Part shown: in pieces, positions 1 to 9,837 of the stretch
Numbering within the stretch: the stretch's first letter is position 1
Layout of the letters: each line of letters opens with the position of its first letter
NCBI RefSeq assembly: GCF_002858745.1
Contig: NZ_PJRO01000001.1
Coordinates: 434,001-498,000 of the forward strand
Direction: 5' to 3'
Source: Mesorhizobium loti
Lineage (GTDB): Bacteria; Pseudomonadota; Alphaproteobacteria; Rhizobiales; Rhizobiaceae
DNA: 64,000 nt
Program-made: the position numbers and the translations under genes
The notes under the pieces: generated by a model
Seen by the model: only the letters and a program-made list of their open reading frames with translations
What the model was told of the DNA's origin: nothing
Database searches by the model: none

Positions 1-1371
1 GAGATCCTGCCCGCGCTGGGCTTCTCCAGGAAGGAGATCGAGGCAGCCAACGTCCATGTCTGCGGTGCGATGACGCTGGAAGGCGCGCCCTTCCTGAAGG
101 TCGAGCACTACGCGGTGTTCGATTGCGCCAATCCCTGCGGCAAGATCGGCAAGCGTTATCTGTCGGTGGAGAGCCACATCCACATGATGGCAGCCGCCCA
201 GCCCTTCATCTCGGGTGCCATTTCCAAGACCATCAACATGCCGAACGAAGCGACGGTCGAAGACGCCAAGAGCGCCTACATGCTGTCGTGGAAGCTGGCG
301 CTGAAGGCCAACGCGCTTTATCGCGACGGCTCGAAGCTGTCGCAGCCGCTCAACGCCTCGCTGATTGCCGATGACGATGAGGACGAAGACGATGCCATCG
401 AGGCACTGATCGCTGCGCCTGCCGCCGCCAAGGCCGTGCAGGTGACCGAAAAGATCGTCGAGCGCGTGGTGGAACGGCTCTATCGCGACCGCGAGAAGCT
501 GCCGAACCGCCGCAAAGGCTATACCCAGAAGGCGGTTGTCGGCGGCCACAAGGTCTACCTGCGTACCGGCGAGTTCGATGACGGCCGTCTCGGCGAGATC
601 TTCATCGACATGCACAAGGAAGGCGCCGCCTTCCGTGCCATGATGAACAACTTCGCTATCGCCATCTCGCTGGGTCTCCAGTACGGCGTGCCGCTGGACG
701 AATATGTCGAGGCCTTCACCTTCACCAAATTCGAGCCGGCCGGCATGGTCGTCGGCAACGACGCCATCAAGAACGCCACCTCGATCCTCGACTATGTGTT
801 CCGCGAACTGGCGGTTTCCTACCTGTCACGGCACGACCTCGCCCATGTCGACCAGTCGGACTTCGACAAGACCTCGCTCGGCAAGGGCATCACCGAAGGC
901 AAGGCAACGCCTTTCTCCAAGGGTCTTTATCGCGGTGCTTCGCCGGTGAAGCTGGTGTCGAACCTCGGGACCGAACCGAAGGGTTTTGGTGGAGTTTCAA
1001 GTCCCTCCGGGACCACCACACCCGCCCGCCCGGCATCAACCGCCTTTGCAGGCTCCAACGTGCTGGCGCTGAAGCCGAGCGCCGAGGACGCGCTTGCCTA
1101 CAAGCGCGACTATGAGGAGCGTGCAAAGGAACTGGCCGAGGATATCACCGTCGAAGAAACCTCGGAAGAAACCGCGACTTCGGCGCTGTTCACCGATGCA
1201 GCCGCGCAGGAAGCCGCCGAGGCGAAGAAGCTCGCCGCCGACCGCCGCGCCAAGTCGCTGCTGCAGGGTTACACCGGCAACAGTTGCTCGGAGTGCCAGA
1301 ACTTCACGATGGTGCGTAACGGCACGTGTGAAAAGTGCGACACCTGCGGATCGACGAGCGGGTGCAGCTAA
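1..1371 (+). CDS. nrdJ: Vitamin B12-dependent ribonucleotide reductase, C-terminal part (5' truncated by window)
   Basis: This is the class II, adenosylcobalamin-dependent reductase that makes deoxyribonucleotides. The frame is open from base 1, so about 456 codons of a protein usually near 1,200 residues are visible. The stretch containing [12 protein letters not shown] and [12 protein letters not shown] is typical of the barrel core of alphaproteobacterial NrdJ. The tail has low-complexity acidic and Ser/Pro-rich linkers followed by a Cys-rich end with CSEC, CEKCDTC and a final SGC. This end resembles the zinc-ribbon and redox-active tail that reduces the active site. A strong hairpin follows the stop. 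The family call is secure; the start lies outside the window. Confidence 0.95.
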   Translation, partial: EILPALGFSRKEIEAANVHVCGAMTLEGAPFLKVEHYAVFDCANPCGKIGKRYLSVESHIHMMAAAQPFISGAISKTINMPNEATVEDAKSAYMLSWKLALKANALYRDGSKLSQPLNASLIADDDEDEDDAIEALIAAPAAAKAVQVTEKIVERVVERLYRDREKLPNRRKGYTQKAVVGGHKVYLRTGEFDDGRLGEIFIDMHKEGAAFRAMMNNFAIAISLGLQYGVPLDEYVEAFTFTKFEPAGMVVGNDAIKNATSILDYVFRELAVSYLSRHDLAHVDQSDFDKTSLGKGITEGKATPFSKGLYRGASPVKLVSNLGTEPKGFGGVSSPSGTTTPARPASTAFAGSNVLALKPSAEDALAYKRDYEERAKELAEDITVEETSEETATSALFTDAAAQEAAEAKKLAADRRAKSLLQGYTGNSCSECQNFTMVRNGTCEKCDTCGSTSGCS

Positions 1372-1454
1372 GCCGGAATCTTGGTGGGCTTCTTGTGCAG
1401 TGGAATCCGTGATTTCCGGGTTTTACCCCACAAGTTGCCATCTCTAGCAAAACG

Positions 1455-1484
1455 TACCCCCGCCAGGTCCTCCTGGCGGGGGTA
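1455..1484 (+). terminator. Hairpin terminator after nrdJ
   Basis: A perfect 13-bp inverted repeat (TACCCCCGCCAGG and its complement) surrounds a four-base loop, TCCT, about 85 bases past the nrdJ stop. It is followed by a weak run containing TTT. It looks like an intrinsic terminator with a poor U-tract. Confidence 0.75.
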
Positions 1485-1564
1485 GATGTTTCTAGAACAT
1501 CAATGATTTCTTTGCAGGTTCGCGCCTTGCTGCGGCCTGACCTGGCTTGAAGGAATGTGAAACA

Positions 1565-3040
1565 ATGCCCCGTCTCAATGAGTTGCCGGAACGCGAGGCG
1601 CTCGCCGCGACAGTGGCTGAGGTCTTTTCGCAGCGCGTCGCCAATCAAGCCAGCCCCGGCATACGCTTCGTGGTCTTCGACGCTTCCGGGCCGATCCTCG
1701 ACGGCAGTTTCGGCAGCGCTGGAGCGACTGGAACCTCACCCGGACCGCACAGCCGCTTCCGAGTGGCTTCCTGCACCAAGAGTTTCACCGCCGCGGCGGT
1801 CCTGCAATTGCGCGACCGCGAGCTCCTGTCGCTGGACAGCCCGGTGACCGACTACGTATCTGACCTCATCCCGACGCTGCCAATCAACCAGCCGGAGGCA
1901 CCGACACTTCGGATGCTTCTGTCGATGGCTGGCGGCTTTCCGACCGACGACCCGTGGGCAGATCGACAGGAATCCATCTCCAACGAAGCCTTTCGCTCGA
2001 TTTTGCGAACGGGGGTCCGCTTCGCGACAGCGCCGGGAACCCGCTATGAATATTCAAACCTGGGCTACGCCCTGCTCGGGCAAGTGATCGAGGCGGTCAG
2101 CGGCCAAACCTATCCGGAATTCGTGACCGAGAATTTGCTCAAGCCGCTGGGTCTCAACGAGACGGGTTTCGATCCCGCCGCAGTTCCAGAAGGCTCGCTG
2201 GCGATCGGATACCGCAAGGTCGGCGACGAATGGGTTGCGTTGCCGTTCAGCGGCCCCGGCGCATTTTCTTCCATCGGCGGCGTCGTCACCACACCCTTGG
2301 ATTTGGCACGATGGGCGGGCTGGCTGTGCTCAGCGTTCCATCCGACAGGCGACGATGAGCCCCTCTCCAACGCCAGCCGGCGCGAGATGCAGCGCATACA
2401 ATGCCCGATCGCATTCGACGCGAAAGACGAACTGCGATTCAAAGGCTACGGCTATGGCCTTGTGATCGAAGACCACGCACGTTTCGGCCCGATCGTCTGT
2501 CACTCCGGCGGATATCCTGGCTTCAGCTCGCATATGCGGTGGAATCCGGCGACGCGTCTCGGCATTGTCGCGGTCGAGAACGCGACCTATTCGGGCGCCT
2601 GGAATCCCGCTTCCGAAGCATTGGCCTTGCTGCTCGGTGCTGCCACCAGCACCGCTATGACCGAGTCGCCGGCCCCCGCCGCGATCAAGCGACTGGCCGA
2701 CGGGCTTCAGCGCCTGTTGTCACAGGGCTGGGACGACAGCACGGCAGACGCCATCTTCCTGGAGAACGTCGCTCTGGACCGTCCCTATGCGGAAAGGGCG
2801 CAGGAACTCACCTCGCTGCGGGAAAAGGCCGGAGTGCTGGACACGACAGGGGCACGTATCGTGCCCACGGATATCGGCGCCGTCGAAGGCGGTTATGGCA
2901 GCTTCGAACTGCGTATGCCCTGCAGCGCTGGCGAGGTCGTCGCGACGGTACAATGCGGTCCCGTCGAACCGATCCGGATTCAGACGTTGTCCTGGCGGAT
3001 CCAGCAGAGCATGGACCCAGGTGGGGTCACTCCCCAGTAG
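1565..3040 (+). CDS. Serine hydrolase of the beta-lactamase/penicillin-binding-protein-like family
   Basis: The 491-residue protein belongs to the class C beta-lactamase-like esterase/peptidase clan. It carries SCTK at residues 69-72 (the SxxK nucleophile motif), YSN near residue 160 and HSGG near residue 310 in place of the KTG box. No convincing signal peptide is seen at the N-terminus, so it may be cytoplasmic. The ATG at 1565 is preferred over a TTG at 1547 because AAGGA lies about 10 bases upstream of the ATG. The substrate is unknown; esterase, D-amino-peptidase and beta-lactamase activities all occur in this family. It converges on the asmA-like gene with a 16-bp gap. Confidence 0.85.
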   Translation: MPRLNELPEREALAATVAEVFSQRVANQASPGIRFVVFDASGPILDGSFGSAGATGTSPGPHSRFRVASCTKSFTAAAVLQLRDRELLSLDSPVTDYVSDLIPTLPINQPEAPTLRMLLSMAGGFPTDDPWADRQESISNEAFRSILRTGVRFATAPGTRYEYSNLGYALLGQVIEAVSGQTYPEFVTENLLKPLGLNETGFDPAAVPEGSLAIGYRKVGDEWVALPFSGPGAFSSIGGVVTTPLDLARWAGWLCSAFHPTGDDEPLSNASRREMQRIQCPIAFDAKDELRFKGYGYGLVIEDHARFGPIVCHSGGYPGFSSHMRWNPATRLGIVAVENATYSGAWNPASEALALLLGAATSTAMTESPAPAAIKRLADGLQRLLSQGWDDSTADAIFLENVALDRPYAERAQELTSLREKAGVLDTTGARIVPTDIGAVEGGYGSFELRMPCSAGEVVATVQCGPVEPIRIQTLSWRIQQSMDPGGVTPQ

Positions 3041-3056
3041 GACCGAAACGCCTGGG

Positions 3057-6050
3057 CTACTGCAGAAGCTGATCGAGAATCGTTCCGATCTTGTCTTTTT
3101 TCGGCATCTCCGGCGCGGGCGGCTGGCCCGCTTCAGGTTCTACTTCGCCCGGAACAGTACCTTCGTTCGCCTGCGGCGTTTCATTGGAGCCTTGATCGGG
3201 AGCTCCTTGATCAGGCTGCTGGCCCGGCAAGACGCCGTTTATGATGTCGGTGAGCCCGGGTTTGCCGTCTTTGTCCCTGCCCCCCTTGATCAGGTCGCCG
3301 ATGAGATCGCCTGCGCCCTTGCCGGCACCGGATTCTCCCGGGAGCAATTTGTCGAGGTTCAGCTTGCCGGTCGGCAATCCGAGGCGGTTCAGCATCTCCA
3401 GCGCGCCCTTTGGGTCCTGCAACAGCTTGCGCAGATCCGGATAGATGCGCGGCGCCGACAGCGAGCCGTCCACGATGACGGGCACGCCAATGCCCTTTGC
3501 CGCGATGTCGCCGCCTTGCCCGGAAAGCGAAGCAACAACCCGCGGGTTGAGATTGATTTCAAGTGTCTGTTCCGCAAGGTCGATCTTGCCGGCGCCGTCC
3601 ATCCGGACGAGTGGGCCGAGCAGGCTGATGTCCTGTGTCTGGGCGATACCATTCTGGATGGCAAACGACGCACCAAGTTCGGTGAAAGTCGTCTTCTTGT
3701 TGTCGTCCGACTTGAAGCCGCCGGCCAGCAGCCCGGCCAGATTGTTGTAGACCTCAGCGATGTTGATGCCACGCAGCGCACCATCGCTGAGTTTCAGCGC
3801 GGCATTACCTTCAAGCGACCGCCTCAGGGTCTTGGTGGTTTTTCCAGCACCTGAAACAGCGATATTCGTATCGAGCCGGCCCTCCAGCTTGTCGAACCCT
3901 GCCGCATCGTGGAGCAGCGACGCGGCGGTCGCGCCGGCGATTGCAAGGTCCAGTTTTATCGCAGGCACGTCGCCGGAGCCGCTAGCGGACATCTTCGCAG
4001 CAATGGTGCCGTCGTAAAAAGGACTCTGCGGCAAGCTCAGATCGGCGTCTCCGTTCGCCACGACGAGTGTGGTTTTTACCGGGCCTGCAAACACCTTGCC
4101 GTAACCGATCCTGTCTGCCGCGACATCGATCTGCGCGTCCAATCCTTTGAGAAATGCCAGATCGATGGGAGCATCGGTGGGACCGGCTGAGCTTTGCTTT
4201 CCATCGGCTGTGGTCTTCCCTCCTCCCACGAGTGCGGCGAAGTCCAGCGTCGCGAACTGAAGCGAGGTGCGGATATCGAGCGGTGTCCCAAGTTTGACCG
4301 CACCGTCGCCGGATGCCTTGACCCCATTGAGGCCGATATTGGCCTTTGCGAACGAGACACCTGCGGGACCGGCGTCGACGCTGCCCTTGAAATCGAAATC
4401 CTGGAGGCCGCCGGAGGCGCCCAGCCCTAGCCATTGCAAGAGCTTGTCGAGCGATGGTGTCGAGGTGAAAACCTGCCCCTTGAATGTGCCGCCAGCGCCC
4501 ACCGTGCCATTCGCGCTGGCGCGCAGCAACTTCGACGTGACGGAAAGGCTGACCGGTCCCGACGCTTCGGCAATCGATGGGCTGGCAAGGAAATCGGCGG
4601 GTGCAACCTGCGACTGGAAAGCGAGCTCCTGGCCTTGCCAGGTCAGCTTTCCCGCAACATCGACCGGCTTGGCGATGTCCTGAATTTTCGCGTCGAGGCT
4701 CAGGCCGGTGATGTCGCCACCTTTTTGCCCGGCAAGCGCCGTCAGCGGGACCTTGCCCTGACGGATGCCTACAGTCCCCCGAAGGTTGAGGCTTTGGCGC
4801 ATCTTGGCTGCGTTCAGCCCGCGAAAGGCAAAGGCGGTGTCCAGGGTTATCTTGCCCGATAGCGGGGCCGATTGGCCGGCAAGCTTCGCCATCGCGCCGA
4901 TATCCAGTCCGGAACTGGTCAACTTGCCCTGGAAAGTCGGGGCTGCCTTGGTCACATCGGCTGAAACCGAAGCGGCAATGCTGCCTGCATCGAGGCCGAG
5001 ATGCTGCAGGGTGGCTGCCAGTTGCCCGTCGCGCAGGGTCGCAACAAACTGGACATCGGATGCAGCAAGCGCGCCGCTGACCAATTGATTCACGGTGACG
5101 CTGACATCAGCGTCGATATTCGACAGCATCGCCAGGCTGGGCTCGCCGGCCTCACCTGGTACGGCTTTGCCGTTTCCGCCACTGGCCAGCGCACCAATGT
5201 CGATGCGTTTTGCAGACAGGTCTGCGAGGAAGCGGTGGGGTTTGCCGGGCTGGAACAGCGCGTCCAACTGGAAGGACTGATCGGCAAGGTCGAATTGCCC
5301 ACCCTGGATCTGGTAGCCGCCATTCCCGTTCAGCCGGATCTCACCGCTTGCTTTCACCGACGCAAGCAGAGGAGACGGCGCGGGCTCGATCTTCGCGTCG
5401 AGCGCGACCTTGGCCGGCTGCCTCTTAAGAATCGGCCTGAGCGCCGAAAGCGTACCGTCCAGTTGCAAACGCCGGCCATCCTGCGTGGCAGCCAGTGAGA
5501 ACAAGACCTCGCGGTCGAGATCCGGCGCCTTCAGATCGACATCGATCGCACTGACGGTGGTTGTCGCTCCTGTTTTGTCGGCCGTGCTGAGGCTGCCATT
5601 TTCAATGGTGATGCGATTGACGGCCAGCCGCTCCAGCATCGCCACCAGCGCGGCCAATGGATCGGTCTCCGCCTGATCCGACGGTACCGGCTGCGCATTC
5701 GCGCTATCGGCGGACGATGTGATGGTGATGGCAGGATCGACCAGCGCAATGGACTGGATTTCGAGCTTGTTAGACCACAGCGACGAAAGCGTGATCGCGG
5801 TCGAGAATCCGGGTACCTTTGCAGAAAGTGTTTCGGACGAGATGGTGATGTCCTTCGTCACCACCGCCAGACTGGGAAGGAACGACATCCGCACCGGACC
5901 GTCCAAGCTGATCTGCATGCCGCTTGCCGACGACAATTGCCGGCTGAGCTCGGATCGGGCCCAGTCCGTCGAAATCAGGGTTGGAAGAACAAGAAGCAGC
6001 CCGACGACGGCCGCGACGAGGACAAGTACTGCGGCAGCAGCTTTTTTCAT
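3057..6050 (-). CDS. AsmA family protein
   Basis: The 997-residue protein starts with a short basic tip and one hydrophobic segment (residues about 4-27), then the AsmA-type start of the periplasmic domain with STDWARSELSRQLS and a conserved SFLPSLAV region. The long middle is made of repeating beta-strand patterns with many G-x-L alternations. The tail is Pro/Gln/Glu-rich. AsmA-like proteins are inner-membrane anchored and are thought to help move lipids or control outer-membrane composition. It is larger than E. coli AsmA, in the size range of rhizobial paralogs. The Shine-Dalgarno sequence is weak. A GCGCTGCGAG inverted repeat lies upstream. Confidence 0.88.
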   Translation of the reverse strand: MKKAAAAVLVLVAAVVGLLLVLPTLISTDWARSELSRQLSSASGMQISLDGPVRMSFLPSLAVVTKDITISSETLSAKVPGFSTAITLSSLWSNKLEIQSIALVDPAITITSSADSANAQPVPSDQAETDPLAALVAMLERLAVNRITIENGSLSTADKTGATTTVSAIDVDLKAPDLDREVLFSLAATQDGRRLQLDGTLSALRPILKRQPAKVALDAKIEPAPSPLLASVKASGEIRLNGNGGYQIQGGQFDLADQSFQLDALFQPGKPHRFLADLSAKRIDIGALASGGNGKAVPGEAGEPSLAMLSNIDADVSVTVNQLVSGALAASDVQFVATLRDGQLAATLQHLGLDAGSIAASVSADVTKAAPTFQGKLTSSGLDIGAMAKLAGQSAPLSGKITLDTAFAFRGLNAAKMRQSLNLRGTVGIRQGKVPLTALAGQKGGDITGLSLDAKIQDIAKPVDVAGKLTWQGQELAFQSQVAPADFLASPSIAEASGPVSLSVTSKLLRASANGTVGAGGTFKGQVFTSTPSLDKLLQWLGLGASGGLQDFDFKGSVDAGPAGVSFAKANIGLNGVKASGDGAVKLGTPLDIRTSLQFATLDFAALVGGGKTTADGKQSSAGPTDAPIDLAFLKGLDAQIDVAADRIGYGKVFAGPVKTTLVVANGDADLSLPQSPFYDGTIAAKMSASGSGDVPAIKLDLAIAGATAASLLHDAAGFDKLEGRLDTNIAVSGAGKTTKTLRRSLEGNAALKLSDGALRGINIAEVYNNLAGLLAGGFKSDDNKKTTFTELGASFAIQNGIAQTQDISLLGPLVRMDGAGKIDLAEQTLEINLNPRVVASLSGQGGDIAAKGIGVPVIVDGSLSAPRIYPDLRKLLQDPKGALEMLNRLGLPTGKLNLDKLLPGESGAGKGAGDLIGDLIKGGRDKDGKPGLTDIINGVLPGQQPDQGAPDQGSNETPQANEGTVPGEVEPEAGQPPAPEMPKKDKIGTILDQLLQ

Positions 6051-6136
6051 ATCGATCAGCCAGCTTCACCGGAAGGAATCAGTGCCTACAGCATACATCA
6101 GCGCATTGCGGATTTCTCAACCACCCTCCCCAACGA

Positions 6137-6180
6137 GCGCTGCGAGGGCGAGATCGTTGTCCTGACGAATCTCGCAGCGC
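6137..6180. other. Inverted repeat between asmA-like gene and flavoprotein gene
   Basis: Ten-base arms GCGCTGCGAG and CTCGCAGCGC are separated by 24 bases. The element lies just downstream of the leftward flavoprotein gene and upstream of the asmA-like gene. It may terminate the former or sit in the leader of the latter. No U-tract is obvious. Confidence 0.45.
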
Positions 6181-6220
6181 CGTTTGCCGGCAAGGCAGTT
6201 GAGTGGTGGGCAGACCGACC

Positions 6221-7546
6221 TCAAACTCCTCCCAATGGAGCGATGGCCGAGCCATCATAAAACCTGGAGTGCCTGAAGGGGGACGGATCGGCAATCGGCT
6301 GACGACCAAGCGCAAGGTCTGCAAGAAGACGACCTGCTCCCGGCCCAATTCCAAAACCATGTCCTGAAAAGCCGGTACCGACTATCAAACCGGGAACGTC
6401 CTCGATTGGCGATATGACTGGGACCGTGTCGGGCATGGCATCGATCATGCCACCCCATTGTTGTGCGATTTTGGTTTCCCTGAACTGAGGAAAGACACGC
6501 ACCAAAGCTTGATACGCCTTGTCGAGCGTTTTTTCGACTGGATCGGGGTCAAGGGTACGAACGCGTTCGAATGGTGACATTTCGTCGAGAGTCCACGGAC
6601 GCGACAATCGCCAATTATCGAAAAATGGACGACCAAATCTCAATTGAAGATGCCGCCCCTCTATTCGAAGCAGCGGCAGGAAATCCTTGAAAAACCGAAA
6701 GCTGTCGGGCGTTATTTCCGCGCGATTTTCAGAACCGTTTGCGATTGTGTATCCGCCGTCGAGACGTTTTCGATAGGCGAACTGCGCCGTCCACGCAGCT
6801 CCGGGAGGTCCTTCCAGCGGACCGGTTCGCAAGACGGAAGCTCTCACGCCAAGTTGCGGCAAACGAATCCCCAGACTGCGGCAGAAAAGCGTGCTCCAGA
6901 TGCCGCCGGCGAGCACCACGGTCTTGCATTCGATTGAACCGCGCTCCGTCACCACGGACGTCACTTGGCCTGCCGTTTTTTCGATGCCTCGAACGGCACA
7001 TTGCTGCAGGATGACGGCGCCGTGTCGCTGTGCGGCGCGGGCCATCGCCGGTGCCGCCTTTTGCGGTTCGGCGCGCCCGTCGCTTGGCGTGTACAACGCG
7101 CTTCGCCAAAGCTTCGATGCGCCCGGCATCCGATCGGTGAGTTCCTGTCCTGCGATCATGTGTGTGTCCAGCCGATAGGATCCGGCCGCCTTCAGCCAGT
7201 CCTCGCGTTGCGCCTCCTCTTCGGCACTCTCGCAGGCATACATGATGCCGCTCTGCCGGAAGCCGACGTCCTCGCCAAGCGTCCGCGACAGGCCTTCCCA
7301 GATCTTGATCGATTCAACGATCAGAGGCAGCTCGCGCGGATCGCGCCCCATTCTGCGGACCCAGCCCCAGTTGCGGCTCGACTGCTCACCCGCGATCTCG
7401 CCTTTCTCGCACAGGACCACCGGCACTCCCGACATCGCGAGAAACAAGGCTGTACTGACGCCGATGATGCCTCCGCCGATGATCACGACCTCAGCCTGGC
7501 GTGGCATGACGTCATTGGAACTGACTGTTTCTGTTGGTGGTCGCAT
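6221..7546 (-). CDS. FAD-dependent oxidoreductase, D-amino-acid oxidase/dehydrogenase (DAO) family
   Basis: The 441-residue protein has a dinucleotide-binding GGGIIGVSTALFLA near residue 24 followed by an acidic residue at the end of beta-2 (CEKGEIAGEQSS), and a C-terminal GTGFSGHGFGIGPGAGRLLADL box, both typical of the DAO superfamily. Members oxidise amino-acid or amine substrates. There is no signal peptide, so it is probably cytoplasmic. The first ATG is chosen; an ATG 13 codons later is possible. Codon use here is visibly more A/T-rich than in neighbouring genes. The substrate is not identifiable, and it is monocistronic. Confidence 0.85.
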   Translation of the reverse strand: MRPPTETVSSNDVMPRQAEVVIIGGGIIGVSTALFLAMSGVPVVLCEKGEIAGEQSSRNWGWVRRMGRDPRELPLIVESIKIWEGLSRTLGEDVGFRQSGIMYACESAEEEAQREDWLKAAGSYRLDTHMIAGQELTDRMPGASKLWRSALYTPSDGRAEPQKAAPAMARAAQRHGAVILQQCAVRGIEKTAGQVTSVVTERGSIECKTVVLAGGIWSTLFCRSLGIRLPQLGVRASVLRTGPLEGPPGAAWTAQFAYRKRLDGGYTIANGSENRAEITPDSFRFFKDFLPLLRIEGRHLQLRFGRPFFDNWRLSRPWTLDEMSPFERVRTLDPDPVEKTLDKAYQALVRVFPQFRETKIAQQWGGMIDAMPDTVPVISPIEDVPGLIVGTGFSGHGFGIGPGAGRLLADLALGRQPIADPSPFRHSRFYDGSAIAPLGGV

Positions 7547-7695
7547 TCCGATAGATGCCTTTATCTCGTTCTAAAAATCGCCGACGCCAACGTAGTGGCT
7601 GCTCCACACAGCGTGGTGTGGCTACCTACCTTTCGACATGGTTGGGTACGACCATCCGATAGCAGCAACCAAATTGCCAGACACAGGATTTCCAA

Positions 7696-8052
7696 TTGAG
7701 AATTCTATTGTTGGGACTGCAGCTGATATTATTTGCGACCGGTCCGGCTGCCGCTACCGTAAGTCTCGACTGCAAGGGACGGCGCTATGCAGCAGGGATT
7801 GAGCTCACCATATCCAGACCGGAGATCGCAGGCGTGCTTATTTCACGAGATGGTGGGGTCACCGCAGGCAGTTATGAGCGCCTGCAGATCCGATCGTCCA
7901 TGATCGACTTTCTGAAGAAGGAGGCGCGCATAACAGGTATCTTCCCGTCTCACCCCCGCATTCTCGTGCATCTAACCATACGGGGCTCGGACGCTACCCT
8001 CGTCTACAAAGGCAGGCACCGGCTGACATGCGATTGGAATTCCATCGGGTAA
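7696..8052 (+). CDS. Small exported protein of unknown function
   Basis: 118 residues. A TTG start is used, with AGGA seven bases upstream; the N-terminus RILLLGLQLILFATGPAAA reads as a Sec signal peptide. Two Cys residues remain in the mature part (about positions 26 and 113), which could form one disulfide in the periplasm. No family is recognised. Like the flavoprotein gene transcribed divergently from it, it is less G+C-rich than the rest of the window. The 149-bp gap between the two holds a short CCACAC/GTGTGG hairpin at 7604-7621. Confidence 0.6.
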   Translation: MRILLLGLQLILFATGPAAATVSLDCKGRRYAAGIELTISRPEIAGVLISRDGGVTAGSYERLQIRSSMIDFLKKEARITGIFPSHPRILVHLTIRGSDATLVYKGRHRLTCDWNSIG

Positions 8053-8131
8053 CGACCATTCGTCGCGCCAGATAATCGTAGAGCTCATTTGATTTCGACC
8101 AGTCGGCGGAAGCGCATTTTGATGCTCCTCC

Positions 8132-9268
8132 CTACCGATCGAGCCGATTGTACTTCTTCAGAACCTCCTTCAACCGATCGTGCGGGATAGCGAAGGAGAT
8201 GTTGTCATCACGCCCTGTCATCGTTTCGGCGGCAACCATCGCGTTGACGATCGCCTCTTCGGTCGCATGCGCGGTCGCCTCGATCAGCGGGTTCATCCTG
8301 TCGTTCGGCACCATTTCCAGGGTGGTCGTTGCGTCGCGGCTGAAGGCACCCGGGTTGGCGGTCGAGAAGGTGATGAAGATGTCGCCGCTGCCATTGGCGC
8401 CGTTACCTCCGGTTCGCGCCATTCCGAGCGGAACGCGCCGCGCCAGCCGTTTCAACTGATGCGGCAGCAGCGGTGCGTCGGTTGCGACAACCACGATGAT
8501 CGAGCCGGTCTCCTCCCGCCTCCATGACGTATCGGGCAAGAGGTCGGTGATCTCCTGGCCGACCGGCACGCCGGCGATCGTCAGATCCTTGCGCGAGCCG
8601 AAATTACCCTGCACCAGCACGCCGACCGTATAGCCACCCTCTTCGTCGGCCAGCTTTCGCGAGGCGGTCCCGGTGCCGCCTTTGAAGTTGAAGAGGTTCA
8701 TGCCGGTACCGCCACCGACATTGCCTTGCGCGATCGGCCCGGACGCAGCGCTGTCCAGCGCCTCGAAGACGTGTTCCGGTTTCACGTGCATGCCGTTGAT
8801 GTCGTTAAGTATTCCGTCCCAGGTTTCGGCCACGACCGGCAGCAGCCAGTACAGATCGCGAAAATGCGGCCCTTCCAGTCCACGAGCCACAAGCCACGAG
8901 ATGACGGCGTCTCGAACCACGCCAACGCTGTGCGTGTTGGTGATGGTGATCGGCCCTTCGAGAAAGCCGCTCTCTTCGATCCAGGTCGTTCCGGTCATCT
9001 CGCCATTGCCGTTCAGCGAATACCAGCCGGAAAAGACGGGGTCGAAGCTGTGGCCACGCGGCAGGATTGCCGTCACGCCTGTGCGCACAGGCCCCTTGCC
9101 GGGCTCGAGCTTGCCACTGCCTTCGATGATGGTCGAATAACCGACCTTGACCCCGGCGACATCCGTGATCGCATTGTTGGGTCCCGGTGTGCCGACAAAA
9201 GGAACCCCGAGATCGCGTGCATTGGGTTTGCGAGCAGACATTGCCGTGTTCATAGGTTTGAATTCCAT
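8132..9268 (-). CDS. P1 family peptidase (DmpA/S58 aminopeptidase)
   Basis: The 378-residue protein matches DmpA, an N-terminal nucleophile aminopeptidase that cleaves itself into two chains. VLVQGNFGS near residue 225 contains the expected Gly-Asn/Ser cleavage and nucleophile Ser. NARDLGVPFVGTPGPNNAITDV at the start and TGGNGANGSGDIFI later are also family hallmarks. Substrates of the family are N-terminal D-Ala, L-amino acids or beta-peptides. There is no signal peptide. The start is uncertain: ATGs at 9268, 9253 and 9241 are all possible, and none has a strong ribosome site. It precedes an acetyltransferase gene on the same strand. Confidence 0.9.
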   Translation of the reverse strand: MEFKPMNTAMSARKPNARDLGVPFVGTPGPNNAITDVAGVKVGYSTIIEGSGKLEPGKGPVRTGVTAILPRGHSFDPVFSGWYSLNGNGEMTGTTWIEESGFLEGPITITNTHSVGVVRDAVISWLVARGLEGPHFRDLYWLLPVVAETWDGILNDINGMHVKPEHVFEALDSAASGPIAQGNVGGGTGMNLFNFKGGTGTASRKLADEEGGYTVGVLVQGNFGSRKDLTIAGVPVGQEITDLLPDTSWRREETGSIIVVVATDAPLLPHQLKRLARRVPLGMARTGGNGANGSGDIFITFSTANPGAFSRDATTTLEMVPNDRMNPLIEATAHATEEAIVNAMVAAETMTGRDDNISFAIPHDRLKEVLKKYNRLDR

Positions 9269-9291
9269 CCGTGTTGACTGCCCGCGCTGTA

Positions 9292-9720
9292 CTACACAGC
9301 CAGGTCCTTGGTCAGGAAAATCCGTTTGACCCCAGGTACCCCTTCGATCTCACCGAAGACACGATAGCCGTGTCGCTTGTAGAAGTCCGGCGCCTGGAAC
9401 GTGGCTGTATTGAGCAGCACCGCACGACAGCCGCGTTTCCTGCCTTCCTCCTCAGCCATGCCGAGCACACGCGCCCCCAATCCCAGGCCACGCAGACCCG
9501 TCGGCAGCGCGAAAAGATCGATGAAAAGAAGGCCGAGTGCCGTACGACCGACCAGGCCGCCAATGATGGCGTTCGTCGTGGCGTCACGAACGGTGACCGA
9601 CAGTGGGCGACGTTCGTAGGCGCCGACCTGTTCTTCGTTGTGACTGACGAGCACGGCGCCGATCTGGTCGCGGATTGCCGGATCAGGGTCGTCGGTCAGG
9701 CTCAGGATCGGTTCTTGCAC
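9292..9720 (-). CDS. GNAT family N-acetyltransferase
   Basis: The 142-residue protein shows the acetyl-CoA loop GLRGLGLGARVLGMAEEEG (motif A, R/Q-x-x-G-x-G/A) and the late LNTATFQAPDFYKRHGYRVF segment typical of RimI-like GNATs. It starts at GTG with GGAG seven bases upstream. It ends 23 bp before the DmpA-like peptidase gene on the same strand, so the two may be co-transcribed. The substrate is unknown. Confidence 0.85.
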   Translation of the reverse strand: MQEPILSLTDDPDPAIRDQIGAVLVSHNEEQVGAYERRPLSVTVRDATTNAIIGGLVGRTALGLLFIDLFALPTGLRGLGLGARVLGMAEEEGRKRGCRAVLLNTATFQAPDFYKRHGYRVFGEIEGVPGVKRIFLTKDLAV

Positions 9721-9774
9721 GCGGGGTCTCCATCAGGTCGGCATCGCCCGCTCCCTGGCGAGCAATCACAGAAC

Positions 9775-9810
9775 GGCGACCATCTCCGCGAAGCACGAGA
9801 GATGGCCGCC
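9775..9810 (-). terminator. Hairpin downstream of the substrate-binding protein gene
   Basis: Arms GGCGACCATCTC and GAGATGGCCGCC pair over 12 positions with a single mismatch and a 12-base loop, 27 bases beyond the stop of the leftward binding-protein gene. The U-tract is poor, so this is only a probable terminator. Confidence 0.5.
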
Positions 9811-9837
9811 AGGACAATCGGACCACGAAGTCAGCCG

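Noticed and set aside
2787..3854. Long rightward open frame over the asmA-like gene 3' end
   Set aside because: It runs antisense to a protein with clear family features and has an arginine-rich, low-complexity translation typical of shadow frames in G+C-rich DNA.
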